Shown one piece after another: positions 1 to 10,028 of a stretch of 64,000 bases of DNA. The notes beneath the pieces were generated by a model. That model was not told the DNA's origin and searched no databases. It saw only the letters and a program-made list of their open reading frames with translations. Origin of the DNA: Spartinivicinus poritis (GTDB taxonomy: Bacteria; Pseudomonadota; Gammaproteobacteria; Pseudomonadales; Zooshikellaceae); assembly GCF_028858535.1 (NCBI RefSeq), contig NZ_JAPMOU010000006.1, positions 124,001-188,000 of the forward strand. Direction: 5' to 3'. Within the stretch, counting starts at the first letter, position 1, and each line of letters starts with the position of its first letter. The position numbers and the translations under genes are program-made.

Positions 1-152
1 TTAGGGGTGATTTCGTTGCGAAGTTCTTCGTCCAACTGCATTCGGCGCCAGCGGTTCCGTAAAGCAATCGCTACGGCACGCTTGGCTTCATTTTGGCCGA
101 TAATATGCTTGTCTAATTCATGGACGATTTCACGAGGGGTCATGTTGGCCAT
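1..152 (-). CDS. hslU: HslU, ATPase subunit of HslVU protease (N-terminal part only)
   Basis: Only the first 50 codons are inside the window; the gene runs off the left edge. The translation begins [20 protein letters not shown] and continues [20 protein letters not shown], the strongly conserved N-terminus of HslU (ClpY). HslU is the AAA+ unfoldase that feeds substrates into the HslV peptidase in the cytoplasm. The Walker motifs lie outside the window. The start is an ATG with an AGGT element five bases upstream, and it sits 28 bases after the hslV stop, so the two are almost certainly one transcript. Identification is firm although partial. Confidence 0.95.
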   Translation of the reverse strand, partial: MANMTPREIVHELDKHIIGQNEAKRAVAIALRNRWRRMQLDEELRNEITP

Positions 153-180
153 AGTAAACCTGTTTGCTACTGATCAGTGA

Positions 181-723
181 TTATTCGCAGTCTAGTTCTT
201 CAATCGTGCGGTTGTGGTTGGTATAAATACAAATATCTGCTGCTATTTCCAACCCTTTTTCTACGATATCGCGTGCGCTTAGTTCGGTGTTTTCCAGTAG
301 TGCTCTTGCTGCAGACTGAGCAAATGGGCCGCCAGAGCCAATGGCAATTAAGCTATCTTCTGGCTCGATCACATCGCCATTACCGGTAATAATCAATGAA
401 GCTTTTTCATCAGCAACAGCTAGCAGTGCTTCTAGTCTTCTGAGGGCTCTATCAGTCCGCCAGTCTTTGGCCAGTTCGACCGCTGATCTCACTAAATGAC
501 CTTGGTGCTTCTCAAGCTGGGCTTCGAAGCGCTCAAATAAGGTAAATGCGTCCGCAGTACCACCAGCAAAACCGGCAATGACTTTGCCATTGAATAGGCG
601 GCGGACTTTCCGGGCATTACCCTTCATGACGGTATTGCCTAAAGAAACCTGACCATCACCACCAATAACTACTTTACCTTGACGACGAACAGATAAAATC
701 GTCGTACCACGATATTGTTCCAA
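181..723 (-). CDS. hslV: HslV, peptidase subunit of HslVU protease
   Basis: HslV (ClpQ) is the threonine peptidase of the two-component, proteasome-like HslVU complex that degrades regulators and heat-damaged proteins. At 180 residues it has the family length. The conserved [29 protein letters not shown] and [18 protein letters not shown] stretches are present. The catalytic Thr is expected at residue 7 after removal of a short propeptide (MEQYRG before TTILS). The start is TTG at 721-723, preceded by an AGAGGA ribosome site; no ATG fits the family N-terminus. It lies directly upstream of hslU, as in other gammaproteobacteria. Confidence 0.97.
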   Translation of the reverse strand: MEQYRGTTILSVRRQGKVVIGGDGQVSLGNTVMKGNARKVRRLFNGKVIAGFAGGTADAFTLFERFEAQLEKHQGHLVRSAVELAKDWRTDRALRRLEALLAVADEKASLIITGNGDVIEPEDSLIAIGSGGPFAQSAARALLENTELSARDIVEKGLEIAADICIYTNHNRTIEELDCE

Positions 724-877
724 ACTTGATTCCTCTCTATTGATGAGGGCTGCCTGCTCTTAGGCTCGTAATAAAGCAGTCGCTAAAACAACTTCTTACA
801 GTTTAGTTAACAAGAGCATATGCACCACTATTTTAGAGGTATATGGGGGGGAGCTGGCGGAATTCAAGCAGTGACTA

Positions 878-1513
878 TCATCTGATCCGCACAGCCAATG
901 AATCTATTTTGTTACTGGCTAGTAAGGTTTTCGCTTTACCAAGCTTATCTTTAGTTTTAAATGGGCCAACTTGCACCCGAAACCAGGTTTCGCCATTTTT
1001 AATATTAACTTTTTGGGTTTGAGCGGATAGTCCCATTAAAATTAGCTGTGCTCTGCGCCGATCAGCATCTGTTTTATTTCGGAATGATCCTGCTTGTAAA
1101 ACATAGCTTTCATTAGCTGACGGCTTAGGTTGTACAGGTTTTTCTGGTTTGTTGTTTTCCTGGTTAACCGTAGGCTTTGGTGCGGGCTTTGGTTTTGCTG
1201 GCGCAGGGTCTGAAACAATGGTCTCGTTTTCAGTCAAAATAGTGTAAAAATCAAACACTGCTTTTGTCGGCTGCTGTGAGTTAGCTGATTTCTCTTGAGC
1301 AGGCTGGCGTGACGGACTGTTATTGGCCACGGCTTGCTTTAAATCGATAGCATTAGGTGCCAGCTTAAACAGCAGTGCAATGAATAACCCAACAACTACC
1401 CCGGTAAATAACCACATCCAAGGTGGCATTGCCGATTTACTGGCTGCTGGTTTTTTTTTGCTTGCCCCACGTTTAGGTGAGCTGTTTTTTGTTTTGCGAT
1501 TAGCTTGAGCCAT
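878..1513 (-). CDS. FtsN-like SPOR-domain membrane protein
   Basis: The protein has about 211 residues from the ATG at 1511-1513 (MAQANRKTKN...). It has a basic cytoplasmic head rich in Lys, Arg and Ser, one transmembrane helix (around MWLFTGVVVGLFIALLFKLA), a Pro/Lys-rich periplasmic linker, and a C-terminal SPOR domain (ESYVLQAGSF ... WFRVQVGPF). SPOR domains bind denuded peptidoglycan at the septum, and this topology and position beside hslVU are those of FtsN-like division proteins. A TTG start 33 bases further upstream is possible, but neither start has a clear ribosome site. Whether it is functional FtsN or a paralogue cannot be told from sequence alone. Confidence 0.85.
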   Translation of the reverse strand: MAQANRKTKNSSPKRGASKKKPAASKSAMPPWMWLFTGVVVGLFIALLFKLAPNAIDLKQAVANNSPSRQPAQEKSANSQQPTKAVFDFYTILTENETIVSDPAPAKPKPAPKPTVNQENNKPEKPVQPKPSANESYVLQAGSFRNKTDADRRRAQLILMGLSAQTQKVNIKNGETWFRVQVGPFKTKDKLGKAKTLLASNKIDSLAVRIR

Positions 1514-2232
1514 AAGTGACAGATAAGATGTTATCAGTAATCTCAAGGGTTTATTAACGTTTGTTTGATGTGACTTAAAAAGCCTCGGTTAAGACGCGAG
1601 GAGTGCAGTTTGATTATTCCAAATAAACGACAAGCAACGCCGAGAGAGGTTTTTTAAACCACAACCCAAAGGGCTAGGGCTATTATTTCACTGTCTTGTA
1701 TTGTCAGTTGCTACACATTGCGTCTTTCGCCTTATATAAAATAATAGCCTTCAGCAGACGCTTCGAGCAAATGTCAACAGACCCTATTGTAACATTCATA
1801 ATAGTAACTGACACAAACTTAACAGGCTTTGTTTTTCAGCTATCCTGCATCTTTGAGTATATTAACTACCAAAAATATAAAGTTAACACATGTGTATTTT
1901 TTTGGGGCTCGTGTAGCATGAGTGTTTTTTGCAAGGGTTATGGGATTTTTGAATGATTAACAAACAACCTGGGGCCAGTTCATGTTGAGTTAGAAAAAGG
2001 ATTTAGGTACCATTTTTCCATGAACAAACTATCACCCTCATTATCTCAATGTTTGCAGACAGCTGTCCTAGCCTGGCAGGCCCCGTTTGCACAGCGACGA
2101 CGATAATCATCCCTACATTGATGCAACTCCAGGCACTTGCTTGCTGTCCTTAGTTGTTAACCGGGCATGCTAGAATGCCTTTAGCCAAACCTTATTGTTG
2201 ACCTTAGCCCCCAGTGTTAGTAAGGAATTGTA
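1514..2232. other. Long intergenic region between divergent SPOR gene and argS
   Basis: About 720 bases separate the two divergent genes. The left part holds short GC-rich inverted segments (CTCG and CGAG around 1584-1601) and the middle is AT-rich. An 86-codon open frame at 1696-1956 has no family resemblance and a composition typical of noncoding DNA, so I do not call it a gene. The only element I would name is the argS promoter candidate listed separately. Confidence 0.5.
2168..2176 (+). promoter_or_regulatory. Candidate extended -10 promoter for argS
   Basis: TGC followed by TAGAAT fits the extended -10 (TGnTATAAT) pattern of sigma-70 promoters and lies about 57 bases before the argS start. 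No good -35 box is seen, as is common for extended -10 promoters. The assignment rests on motif match only. Confidence 0.4.
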
Positions 2233-3975
2233 ATGAATATTCGCCAGTATCTTGAAGCGAAAGTGAGTGAAGCGCTCGTAGTGGCAGGAGCACCTGCAGG
2301 ATCACCTGGAGTGGTAAGGCCGAGTTCCCGAGCCAACTTTGGTGACTATCAAGCAAACGGGGTTATGCCTATTGCTAAAAAGTTGGGTATGAACCCTCGT
2401 GAGTTTGCAGAGCTGGTACTAGCCAAGCTTGATTTAGATGAAGTGGTAGATAAGCTCGAAATTGCTGGCCCTGGCTTTATCAATATGTTCCTTAAGCCAG
2501 AGTGGATGGCTGATCAACTGATTACTGCTCAGCAGGATGAGCGAGCTAACATCCAACCAGTGAGCAAACCACAAACAGTCGTTGTTGACCTGTCTGCGCC
2601 TAACCTGGCGAAAGAAATGCATGTAGGCCATTTACGTAGCACCATTATTGGGGATGCTGTAGCCAGAACTTTGGAGTTTCTCGGCCATAAAGTGATTAGG
2701 CAAAACCATGTGGGCGATTGGGGTACTCAGTTTGGAATGCTGATCGCGTACATGGAAAAGCTGACTTCAGAAAATCCAGATGCGTTGTCTATGGAGCTTT
2801 CTGATCTGGAAAACTTTTACCGTGAAGCTAAAAAACTGTTTGATGAAAGCCCTGAGTTCGCTGATCAATCTCGTGAATATGTAGTTAAACTGCAAACAGG
2901 TGATGAGCATTGCAAAAACTTATGGCAGCGCTTTATTGATATTTCACTTTCCCATAGTGAAGAAGTGTATGAGCGGTTGAATGTGTCATTAACACGTAAT
3001 GATGTAATGGCAGAAAGTGCTTATAACGATGACCTGCCTAATATTGTTAATATCTTGTCTGATAAAGGTCTGTTAAAAGAGGACCAGGGCGCAAAAGTCG
3101 TATTTCTGGATCAATTTAAAACCAAAGATGGTGACCCGATGGGGGTGATTATCCAGAAAAAAGATGGAGGCTATCTTTATGCTACCACTGATTTAGCTGC
3201 GACTCGCCACAGAAGTCGTACCCTTCATGCGGATCGGGTACTGTATTATGTTGACGCCCGCCAATCACAGCACTTTCAGCAGGTTTTTACCATTAGCCGG
3301 TTAGCCGGTTTTGTGAGCGAAAATTGCTCTTTTGAGCATCATCCATTTGGCATGATGTTAGGTGAGGATGGTCGCCCATTCAAAACCAGAGAAGGCGGAG
3401 TAGTTAAGTTAGCTGAATTACTTGACGAGGCTGAAGAGCGTGCTGCTGTAGTATTGGCAGATAAAGGCACTAACTTGGATGAAGAGCAAAAAGTCAAGGT
3501 AATTCGTGCTGTAGCAATGGGTGCAGTTAAATACGCAGATCTGTCAAAAAATCGCACCAGCGATTATGTGTTTAGCTGGAATAATATGCTGGCCCTTGAT
3601 GGCAATACTGCACCTTACTTGTTGTACGCTTACACGCGTATTCAAAGTATTTTCCGTAAGGCGAATGTTAATCCTCAAGCATTGGAAGGTAGCATTCAGG
3701 TAGCAGAGCCAACTGAGCGGCAACTGGCTATTCAGTTATTACGTCTCCATGAAACAATTGAGACAGTTGCTTTAGACGGTACTCCTCACTTGTTATGTAG
3801 TTACCTTTATGAATTATCTGGTGCGTTTATGAGTTTTTATGAAAAATGCCCAGTAAATAAAGAAGGAGTTGCAGAAGAGGTTAAAAATAGTCGACTACTG
3901 TTGTGTGCTTTGGTAGCTAAAACCCTGAAAATTGGATTGGATGTACTTGGAATTGAAACAGTAGATCAAATGTAG
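2233..3975 (+). CDS. argS: Arginyl-tRNA synthetase
   Basis: A class I aminoacyl-tRNA synthetase that charges tRNA-Arg with arginine. The 580-residue length is normal. An N-terminal additional domain (residues 1-110) is followed by the catalytic Rossmann fold with the HIGH-type signature HVGH at residues 130-133 (context [20 protein letters not shown]). The KMSK-equivalent loop reads [13 protein letters not shown], and the C-terminal DALR anticodon-binding domain includes [20 protein letters not shown]. The ATG is preceded by AAGGAA at good spacing. It is divergent from the SPOR/hslVU group, which it usually accompanies, suggesting a local inversion. Confidence 0.98.
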   Translation: MNIRQYLEAKVSEALVVAGAPAGSPGVVRPSSRANFGDYQANGVMPIAKKLGMNPREFAELVLAKLDLDEVVDKLEIAGPGFINMFLKPEWMADQLITAQQDERANIQPVSKPQTVVVDLSAPNLAKEMHVGHLRSTIIGDAVARTLEFLGHKVIRQNHVGDWGTQFGMLIAYMEKLTSENPDALSMELSDLENFYREAKKLFDESPEFADQSREYVVKLQTGDEHCKNLWQRFIDISLSHSEEVYERLNVSLTRNDVMAESAYNDDLPNIVNILSDKGLLKEDQGAKVVFLDQFKTKDGDPMGVIIQKKDGGYLYATTDLAATRHRSRTLHADRVLYYVDARQSQHFQQVFTISRLAGFVSENCSFEHHPFGMMLGEDGRPFKTREGGVVKLAELLDEAEERAAVVLADKGTNLDEEQKVKVIRAVAMGAVKYADLSKNRTSDYVFSWNNMLALDGNTAPYLLYAYTRIQSIFRKANVNPQALEGSIQVAEPTERQLAIQLLRLHETIETVALDGTPHLLCSYLYELSGAFMSFYEKCPVNKEGVAEEVKNSRLLLCALVAKTLKIGLDVLGIETVDQM

Positions 3976-4041
3976 CTTTTAGTAGCATTGGAGGAGAGAG
4001 GCTTTAGTGTCCGATATGGAATAACAGGCTATTCTTCCTCC

Positions 4042-4075
4042 GCTCTTGAAGGGCCATCCTTAGCCCATCAAGAGC
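4042..4075 (+). terminator. Hairpin after argS, possible terminator
   Basis: GCTCTTGA pairs with TCAAGAGC, and an inner GGGC pairs with GCCC, giving a stable stem 67 bases after the argS stop. The stem is followed by TAAAAAG rather than a T tract, so it is not a classical intrinsic terminator for the plus strand. It lies between converging genes and could instead protect 3' ends. Confidence 0.4.
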
Positions 4076-4188
4076 TAAAAAGACATCCCTGTCTTAGCTA
4101 CAGAATACCCTATTACCCCATATCCCTAACTTATGAGTGAACCTGCCCACCTGTGCCCTTAGGGTATAAAGTTCATTCACAAAAGATA

Positions 4189-7100
4189 TTAATCTGTTAA
4201 TAAACTTCCATCGCTAACTAAGTTAGAAATAATTGTACTGCTATTGCTGGTGCCATAGTGGCTGGTTAAATCTACATTATCTAACACTATTTTTTGCGTA
4301 ACTTGCCCGTCGCCGTTATGCGCGACATCTATTGTTGTATCGCCACCAGATGCACTAACAGTGAGGAATTGATCTAAAGTACCTTGAGTTTCCCCTACTA
4401 ATAAATCCTGTAAATGTAGTACATCGTTTTCAGCAATATTAAAATCCATAATAGTGTCAGTGGTAGGTGAAGCAAGTGTGCCTTGGTCATTTAAATTCCA
4501 ATCAAAAGTGTCGGCTCCTGTGCCGCCTGTTAAGGTATCTGCACCAGAACCACCAATAATTAAATCATCACCGCCACCACCAGAAAGAATATCGTTGCCG
4601 CCTAAGCCTGCCATATAGTCTCCAGCAGATGTACCAGTAAGAGTGTCTTCGCCACCTGTTTGATGAATAACTGTATTTCCAGTAATTGAATTAACTAAAT
4701 AACTAGAGCCTTGTGATTCACCATTTTCCATAAGTGCAGTAAATTTAACTTGGTCAAAACCTCCGCCAACTACAATATTAAAACTGCCTTGGCCATCACT
4801 AGTACCATTAAAATCACCTTGGCCAACTAAAGCTCCATCTTTGTAGGCTTCCCAGTGGCCTACTTCATTATCGCTGGAATATAGTCGAGCAAAGTTTACA
4901 GTCGAATCAGTCATATCTTGGTCAAAATCTATGGTCATAACTTCAGATTTATTCCATATAGTGCTGTAACTAATCTCATCTAATTTTGTATTCCACTCAT
5001 TAAATAAAGTCAGTGCATCTATACCAAAACCTTCGCTACCGTAAGCATCAATATTGCCAGCTTGTAAAGCACCAGTAAATAAATTTACTTTTTGGGCACT
5101 TGCCTGGAAGCCTTGGTTAGTAGTTGTGTAGTTATTTACATCAATTGTTATATTACTGCTTTGCGAGGCTGGGGCAGTGCCTGTAATAGTATTTAAAATA
5201 TCCATATCCATTTGCGCACTGTTACTACTCCAATTAGTGCCATCACTGACTTGATAATTAAAAGTTGCAGCCTGACTTCCAGAAACCCCGTTAGCAGGCT
5301 GGTAAGCTAATAAATTATTATTTATATCACTAATTGAAATTTCATCATTTATTGATACGGCAGAGCCGTTTAATAATAATTGTCCTGAAACTGGTAAACT
5401 CGTAATTTTTACAGAAGCTAACGCACTACCTGCATCAACATCGGTAAATTTAAAATTACTGGCTGAAAATGTGTAAGTCGTATTTTCAACTGCCGTAACT
5501 GTATTATTTGCTATGGTAGGGGCCTCATTTACATCGGTAATATTAATTGTCACCTGAGCTGTTGTTTGATTGCCGGCTAAATCGGTTGTTTTAACATTAT
5601 GCTGAACACTATTAGCACCTGCTTCGTAATTTAATAAATCTGCTGTGGCGCCAGCTGCGGTTAAGGTAATTGCACCAGTATTTGCGTCAATTTGAAAATA
5701 TCCGTCACTACTGGTTTGAGTGTCATTGGAAAAACTATAACTTAAGGTGGTTGTATCGGTACCACTGGCTGTACCAACAGTTGTACTTGAAGCACTGTTT
5801 TCTGCAAGGCTAAATACCGAATTATTAAAGGTTGGATTTGTCGTATCAATAGTTACTGGCAAGCCTGAGGATAACGCACTGACATTACCGGCGGCATCGG
5901 TCGCTCGAGCGGTCAGGGTGTGATTGCCGTCCGCCAAGGTGGTGCTGGTGTGATCGACACTCCAGTTCCCTGAACCATCCGTGGTGGTGGTGCCAATCGA
6001 GACCCCATCAATAAACACCTCGACGGAGCTGTTAGCCTCGGCGGTGCCGCTGAACACTAGGGTGTTATCCGAGGTGATTTCATCGGCATTACTGGCGCCC
6101 GTGTCATTACTGATGCCGGTGATTGAAGGGGCTGCCGGGCCACTGGTATCAATGGTCATCGGTAAGCCAGCCGATAAGGGACTGACATTACCGGCGGCAT
6201 CGGTCGCCCGAGCGGTGACGATGTAATTGCCATCGGTCAGGGTGGTGTCGGTATGGTCAACGCTCCAGTTACCGGCGCCACCGGCAGTCGTCGTGCCAAT
6301 CGAGACCCCATCAATAAACACTTCGACGGAGCTGTTCGCCTCGGCGGTGCCGCTGAAGACTAAGGTATTGTCTGAAGTGATCTCATCAGAGTTGCTCGAT
6401 CCGGTATCAGCGCTGATGCCCGTCACGGCGGGGGCGGCAGGGCCACTGGTATCGATCGTGATCGGTAAGCCAGCCGATAACGCACTGACATTGCCGGCGA
6501 CATCGGTCGCTCGCGCGGTCAGGGTGTAATTGCCATCGGCCAAGGCAGTACCAGTATGATCAACACTCCAACTCCCTGAGCCATCCGCGGTGGTGGTGCC
6601 TATGGAGACGCCACCAATAAACACTTCCACCGAGCTGTTCGCTTCGGCGGTGCCGCTGAAGACTAAGGTGTTATCCGAGGTGATCTCATCGGCATTGCTC
6701 GCGCCCGTATCATTGCTGATACCGGTGATGGTGGGTGCCGCGGGACCACTAGTATCCACGGTAACCAGTAAGCCGGTAGACAGGGCGCTGACATTACCGG
6801 CAGCATCGGTCGCCCGAGCGGTCAGGGTGTAATTACCATCGGCCAGGGTAGTGCTGGTGTGATCGACGCTCCAATTACCAGCACCATCAGCAGTCGTCGT
6901 GCCAATGGAGACCCCATCAATAAACACCTCGACTGAACTATTGGCCTCAGCGGTGCCGCTAAAGACTAGGGTGTTATCCGACGTGACTTCATCGGCATTG
7001 CTCGCCCCGGTGTCATTACTGATGCCGGTGATTGAAGGGGCTGCCGGGCCACTGGTATCAATGGTCATTGGCAAACCAGCAGACAGGGCACTGACATTGC

Positions 7101-9591
7101 CGGCGGCATCGGTCGCTCGCGCGGTCAGGGTGTAATTGCCGTCCGCCAAGGTGGCACCGGTATGATCAACACTCCAGTTACCGGCGCCATCGGCGGTGGT
7201 GGTGCCAATCGACACCCCATCAATAAACACTTCCACCGAGCTATTGGCTTCCGCGGTGCCGCTGAAGACTAAGGTATTGTCTGAAGTGATCTCATCAGAG
7301 TTGCTCGATCCGGTATCAGCGCTGATGCCCGTCACGGCGGGGGCGGCAGGGCCACTGGTATCGATCGTGATCGGTAAGCCAGCCGATAACGCACTGACAT
7401 TGCCGGCGACATCGGTCGCTCGCGCGGTCAGGGTGTAATTGCCATCGGCCAAGGCAGTACCAGTATGATCAACACTCCAACTCCCTGAGCCATCCGCGGT
7501 GGTGGTGCCTATGGAGACGCCACCAATAAACACTTCCACCGAGCTGTTCGCTTCGGCGGTGCCGCTGAAGACTAAGGTGTTATCCGAGGTGATCTCATCG
7601 GCATTGCTCGCGCCCGTATCATTGCTGATACCGGTGATGGTGGGTGCCGCGGGACCACTAGTATCCACGGTAACCAGTAAGCCGGTAGACAGGGCGCTGA
7701 CATTACCGGCAGCATCGGTCGCCCGAGCGGTCAGGGTGTAATTACCATCGGCCAGGGTAGTGCTGGTGTGATCGACGCTCCAATTACCAGCACCATCAGC
7801 AGTCGTCGTGCCAATGGAGACCCCATCAATAAACACCTCGACTGAACTATTGGCCTCAGCGGTGCCGCTAAAGACTAGGGTGTTATCCGACGTGACTTCA
7901 TCGGCATTGCTCGCCCCGGTGTCATTGCTGATGCCCGTCACTGTCGGGGCGGCGGGGCCACTGGTATCAATGGTCATCGGTAAGCCAGCCGATAAGCCAC
8001 TGACATTACTGGCGGCATCGGTGGCTTGCGCGGTCAGGGTGTAATTGCCATCGGCCAAGGTGGTGCCGGTATGATCGACGTTCCAGTTACCCGAGCCATC
8101 GGCGGTGGTGGTGCCGATCGACACCCCATCAATAAACACCTCGACGGAGCTGTTCGCCTCGGCGGTGCCACTGAAGACTAAGGTGTTATCCGAGGTGATT
8201 TCATCGGCATTGCTCGCGCCCGTGTCATTGCTGATACCAGTAATGGCTGGGGCGGCGGGACCGCTGGTATCCACGGTAATGGGCAAGCCAGCAGACAGGG
8301 CACTGACATTACCGGCGGCATCGGTGGCGCGGGCAGTGATCGTGTAATTACCATCGGCCAGGGTAGTGCCGGTATGATCAACACTCCAGTTACCCGAGCC
8401 ATCGGCGGTGGTAGTGCCAATGGAGACGCCATCAATAAAGACTTCGACGGAGCTATTGGCTTCCGCAGTGCCGCTGAAGACTAAGGTGTTATCCGAGGTG
8501 ATCTCATCGGCATTGCTCGCGCCCGTGTCATTGCTGATGTTGGTAATGGCTGGGGCCGCAGGGCCACTGGTATCAATGGTAATCGGTAAGCCGGCAGAAA
8601 GGGCGCTGACATTACCGGCGGCATCGGTGGCCTGAGCGGTAACGGTGTAATTGCCATCGGCTAAGGTGGTGCCGGTATGATCAACGCTCCAGTTACCGGC
8701 ACCATCAGTAGTGGTGGTGCCAATGGAGACCCCATCAATAAACACCTCGACGGAGCTGTTCGCCTCGGCGGTGCCGCTGAATACTAAGGTATTGCTTGAG
8801 GTAACCCCACCATTATTGCTGATGCTACTCATAGTCATAGCGGGTGTAGTTGGTGGGCTGGCATCTGCTTGGTTATGGGATGCTACTTCTTCAGTATTGT
8901 TAATTTCCGAGTTGCTATCTAACACTGGCGCTTGGAGGCGTGTGATTTGAGATTTGTCAGAATTGACATCATTTATTGATGTTTTGTTATCAGCAACATG
9001 GCTATTTGCTGCTAGTGCTAATGAGTTGCTTTCTACTAATTCTGTCTGGCTGGGGCTTGCTTGAGTTTCAGCTTGATGTGGTAAGGGCTGATTTATGTGG
9101 CTAATAGTTTCTAAAACAGGAGAGGCTGTAGCATAACTACTAGCATAACCACCCCGAGAAATGGTTTCTGAGTCATCTCGGTAGATCACTGGGTTTGCTA
9201 TTTCTTCTGCTGTTCTTTCCTCTACATTAACTACTGGAGCAAAGCCTGTTGCTGAAAGCTTATTGAGAAAAGCGCTTGAAAAGATTGCTGGCTGACTAAC
9301 TACTGTAAGCTGAGCTTTACTGCTTTCAGCTGTAACATTCTGGGAGTAATCATGAACCTCTGAAGAGGTAGTTTGATTAAGCTCAAATAGACTACCAAGC
9401 TTTAGATTTTCCCCTGTGTGCTGAAAGGGTTGATCAACTACTTTTGGCTGGCCAAACTTTTCTTCAATATTACCCTTAGAATAAACTTGGCTGCTTTGCA
9501 TTAATTGGCTACCCGCTAGCAGTAAAGCAGTAGCGGTAGCCTCATCTGAAAGACTTTTAGCGAAGTCGGTCGGCTGGTTTTGAGCGGCCAT
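4189..9591 (-). CDS. Large RTX adhesin with ten tandem Ig-like repeats (type I secretion substrate)
   Basis: An 1800-residue protein without a Sec signal peptide. Residues 1-266 are Ser/Gln/Asn-rich and unique. Residues 267 to about 1250 hold ten Ig-like repeats of 101 residues (NTLVFSGTAEANSSVEVFID ... DAAGNVSALS ... IDTSGPAAP). A cadherin-like segment follows (FSLAENSASST ... INITDVNEAPTI), then a domain of unknown type, then RTX calcium-binding nonapeptides at 1646-1698 (GGNDILSGGGGDDLIIGGSG) and a C-terminal export domain. This architecture belongs to biofilm and surface adhesins secreted by type I systems (LapA/BapA style). No matching transporter is adjacent. The start has AAGGAA nine bases upstream. 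The precise ligand or role is not evident. Confidence 0.85.
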   Translation of the reverse strand: MAAQNQPTDFAKSLSDEATATALLLAGSQLMQSSQVYSKGNIEEKFGQPKVVDQPFQHTGENLKLGSLFELNQTTSSEVHDYSQNVTAESSKAQLTVVSQPAIFSSAFLNKLSATGFAPVVNVEERTAEEIANPVIYRDDSETISRGGYASSYATASPVLETISHINQPLPHQAETQASPSQTELVESNSLALAANSHVADNKTSINDVNSDKSQITRLQAPVLDSNSEINNTEEVASHNQADASPPTTPAMTMSSISNNGGVTSSNTLVFSGTAEANSSVEVFIDGVSIGTTTTDGAGNWSVDHTGTTLADGNYTVTAQATDAAGNVSALSAGLPITIDTSGPAAPAITNISNDTGASNADEITSDNTLVFSGTAEANSSVEVFIDGVSIGTTTADGSGNWSVDHTGTTLADGNYTITARATDAAGNVSALSAGLPITVDTSGPAAPAITGISNDTGASNADEITSDNTLVFSGTAEANSSVEVFIDGVSIGTTTADGSGNWNVDHTGTTLADGNYTLTAQATDAASNVSGLSAGLPMTIDTSGPAAPTVTGISNDTGASNADEVTSDNTLVFSGTAEANSSVEVFIDGVSIGTTTADGAGNWSVDHTSTTLADGNYTLTARATDAAGNVSALSTGLLVTVDTSGPAAPTITGISNDTGASNADEITSDNTLVFSGTAEANSSVEVFIGGVSIGTTTADGSGSWSVDHTGTALADGNYTLTARATDVAGNVSALSAGLPITIDTSGPAAPAVTGISADTGSSNSDEITSDNTLVFSGTAEANSSVEVFIDGVSIGTTTADGAGNWSVDHTGATLADGNYTLTARATDAAGNVSALSAGLPMTIDTSGPAAPSITGISNDTGASNADEVTSDNTLVFSGTAEANSSVEVFIDGVSIGTTTADGAGNWSVDHTSTTLADGNYTLTARATDAAGNVSALSTGLLVTVDTSGPAAPTITGISNDTGASNADEITSDNTLVFSGTAEANSSVEVFIGGVSIGTTTADGSGSWSVDHTGTALADGNYTLTARATDVAGNVSALSAGLPITIDTSGPAAPAVTGISADTGSSNSDEITSDNTLVFSGTAEANSSVEVFIDGVSIGTTTAGGAGNWSVDHTDTTLTDGNYIVTARATDAAGNVSPLSAGLPMTIDTSGPAAPSITGISNDTGASNADEITSDNTLVFSGTAEANSSVEVFIDGVSIGTTTTDGSGNWSVDHTSTTLADGNHTLTARATDAAGNVSALSSGLPVTIDTTNPTFNNSVFSLAENSASSTTVGTASGTDTTTLSYSFSNDTQTSSDGYFQIDANTGAITLTAAGATADLLNYEAGANSVQHNVKTTDLAGNQTTAQVTINITDVNEAPTIANNTVTAVENTTYTFSASNFKFTDVDAGSALASVKITSLPVSGQLLLNGSAVSINDEISISDINNNLLAYQPANGVSGSQAATFNYQVSDGTNWSSNSAQMDMDILNTITGTAPASQSSNITIDVNNYTTTNQGFQASAQKVNLFTGALQAGNIDAYGSEGFGIDALTLFNEWNTKLDEISYSTIWNKSEVMTIDFDQDMTDSTVNFARLYSSDNEVGHWEAYKDGALVGQGDFNGTSDGQGSFNIVVGGGFDQVKFTALMENGESQGSSYLVNSITGNTVIHQTGGEDTLTGTSAGDYMAGLGGNDILSGGGGDDLIIGGSGADTLTGGTGADTFDWNLNDQGTLASPTTDTIMDFNIAENDVLHLQDLLVGETQGTLDQFLTVSASGGDTTIDVAHNGDGQVTQKIVLDNVDLTSHYGTSNSSTIISNLVSDGSLLTD
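5842..8793 (-). repeat. Array of ten 303-bp tandem repeats encoding Ig-like domains
   Basis: Ten in-frame 303-base units (the last incomplete) encode the Ig-like repeats of the adhesin. Units are nearly identical in protein and very similar in DNA, so copy number is likely to vary by recombination. The antisense strand keeps an open frame of about 80 codons in almost every unit because of the codon bias of the repeat; those frames are not genes. Confidence 0.9.
6349..7926 (-). repeat. Recent 909-bp-offset duplication inside the Ig array
   Basis: The stretch 6349-7017 appears identical, by eye, to 7258-7926, an offset of 909 bases or exactly three repeat units. Neighbouring units differ at many synonymous sites, so the block duplicated recently (repeats 4-5 and 7-8 of the protein share the rare FIGGVSIG variant). 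An assembly artefact is possible in such a region. Confidence 0.8.
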
Positions 9592-10028
9592 TGTTATTCC
9601 TTTGTAATGACCACACCTTGCTAGGACTAGCTATTTCATCACTCCGAATTAGTGCCTAACATCGCAAGTACTTCGTGGGTGTTATTATTTTTAACACTTA
9701 TTGAGCTTTATAAGCAGATTGTATTTTGGTTGCTCGAATGATAGAAGTACTTACTTATACTATCTTGCGATAATGCTATGAGGTTAATGAGTGAAAGGGC
9801 ACTTTGGTTAACAAGATACCCTTTTTATCAATACTGCGGACAGTTTTATAGGTGTTGTATGTTAGTGTTTACGGGGGAAGTGCTCTACTCTCATATACTT
9901 TATTGCAAGATAGCCTGAGGCTTAACATGCAATAAACTCCTCCTTCCTATGGTACATGGCCTGTAGAGCAATGTTTTATAATTCAAAAACTGTCTACAGT
10001 ATTGTTTTATTATAATTGAAATATACAG
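9592..10028. other. Intergenic region between the two Ig-like genes
   Basis: 437 AT-rich bases with no credible gene. GTACATGGC at 9952-9960 is the inverted counterpart of GCCATGTAC at 10032-10040, and smaller inverted pairs lie inside (CTGTAG/CTACAG). Since 10029-10040 is the end of the upstream gene, this could form a 3' structure on its transcript. TATTGCA and TGCAATA around 9901-9934 make another pair. The promoter of the large adhesin must lie toward 9600-9800, but I see no convincing boxes. Confidence 0.45.

Noticed and set aside
1696-1956. 86-codon open frame upstream of argS
   Set aside because: Composition typical of AT-rich noncoding DNA, no ribosome site and no recognisable features.
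5842-8793. Possible CRISPR or satellite array
   Set aside because: The period is 303 bases, in frame, and encodes Ig-like domains; there are no short repeats separated by unique spacers.
5981-8950. Series of about 80-codon plus-strand frames across the adhesin
   Set aside because: They repeat at 303-base intervals and are antisense shadows of the Ig-like repeats, kept open by the codon bias of the real gene.
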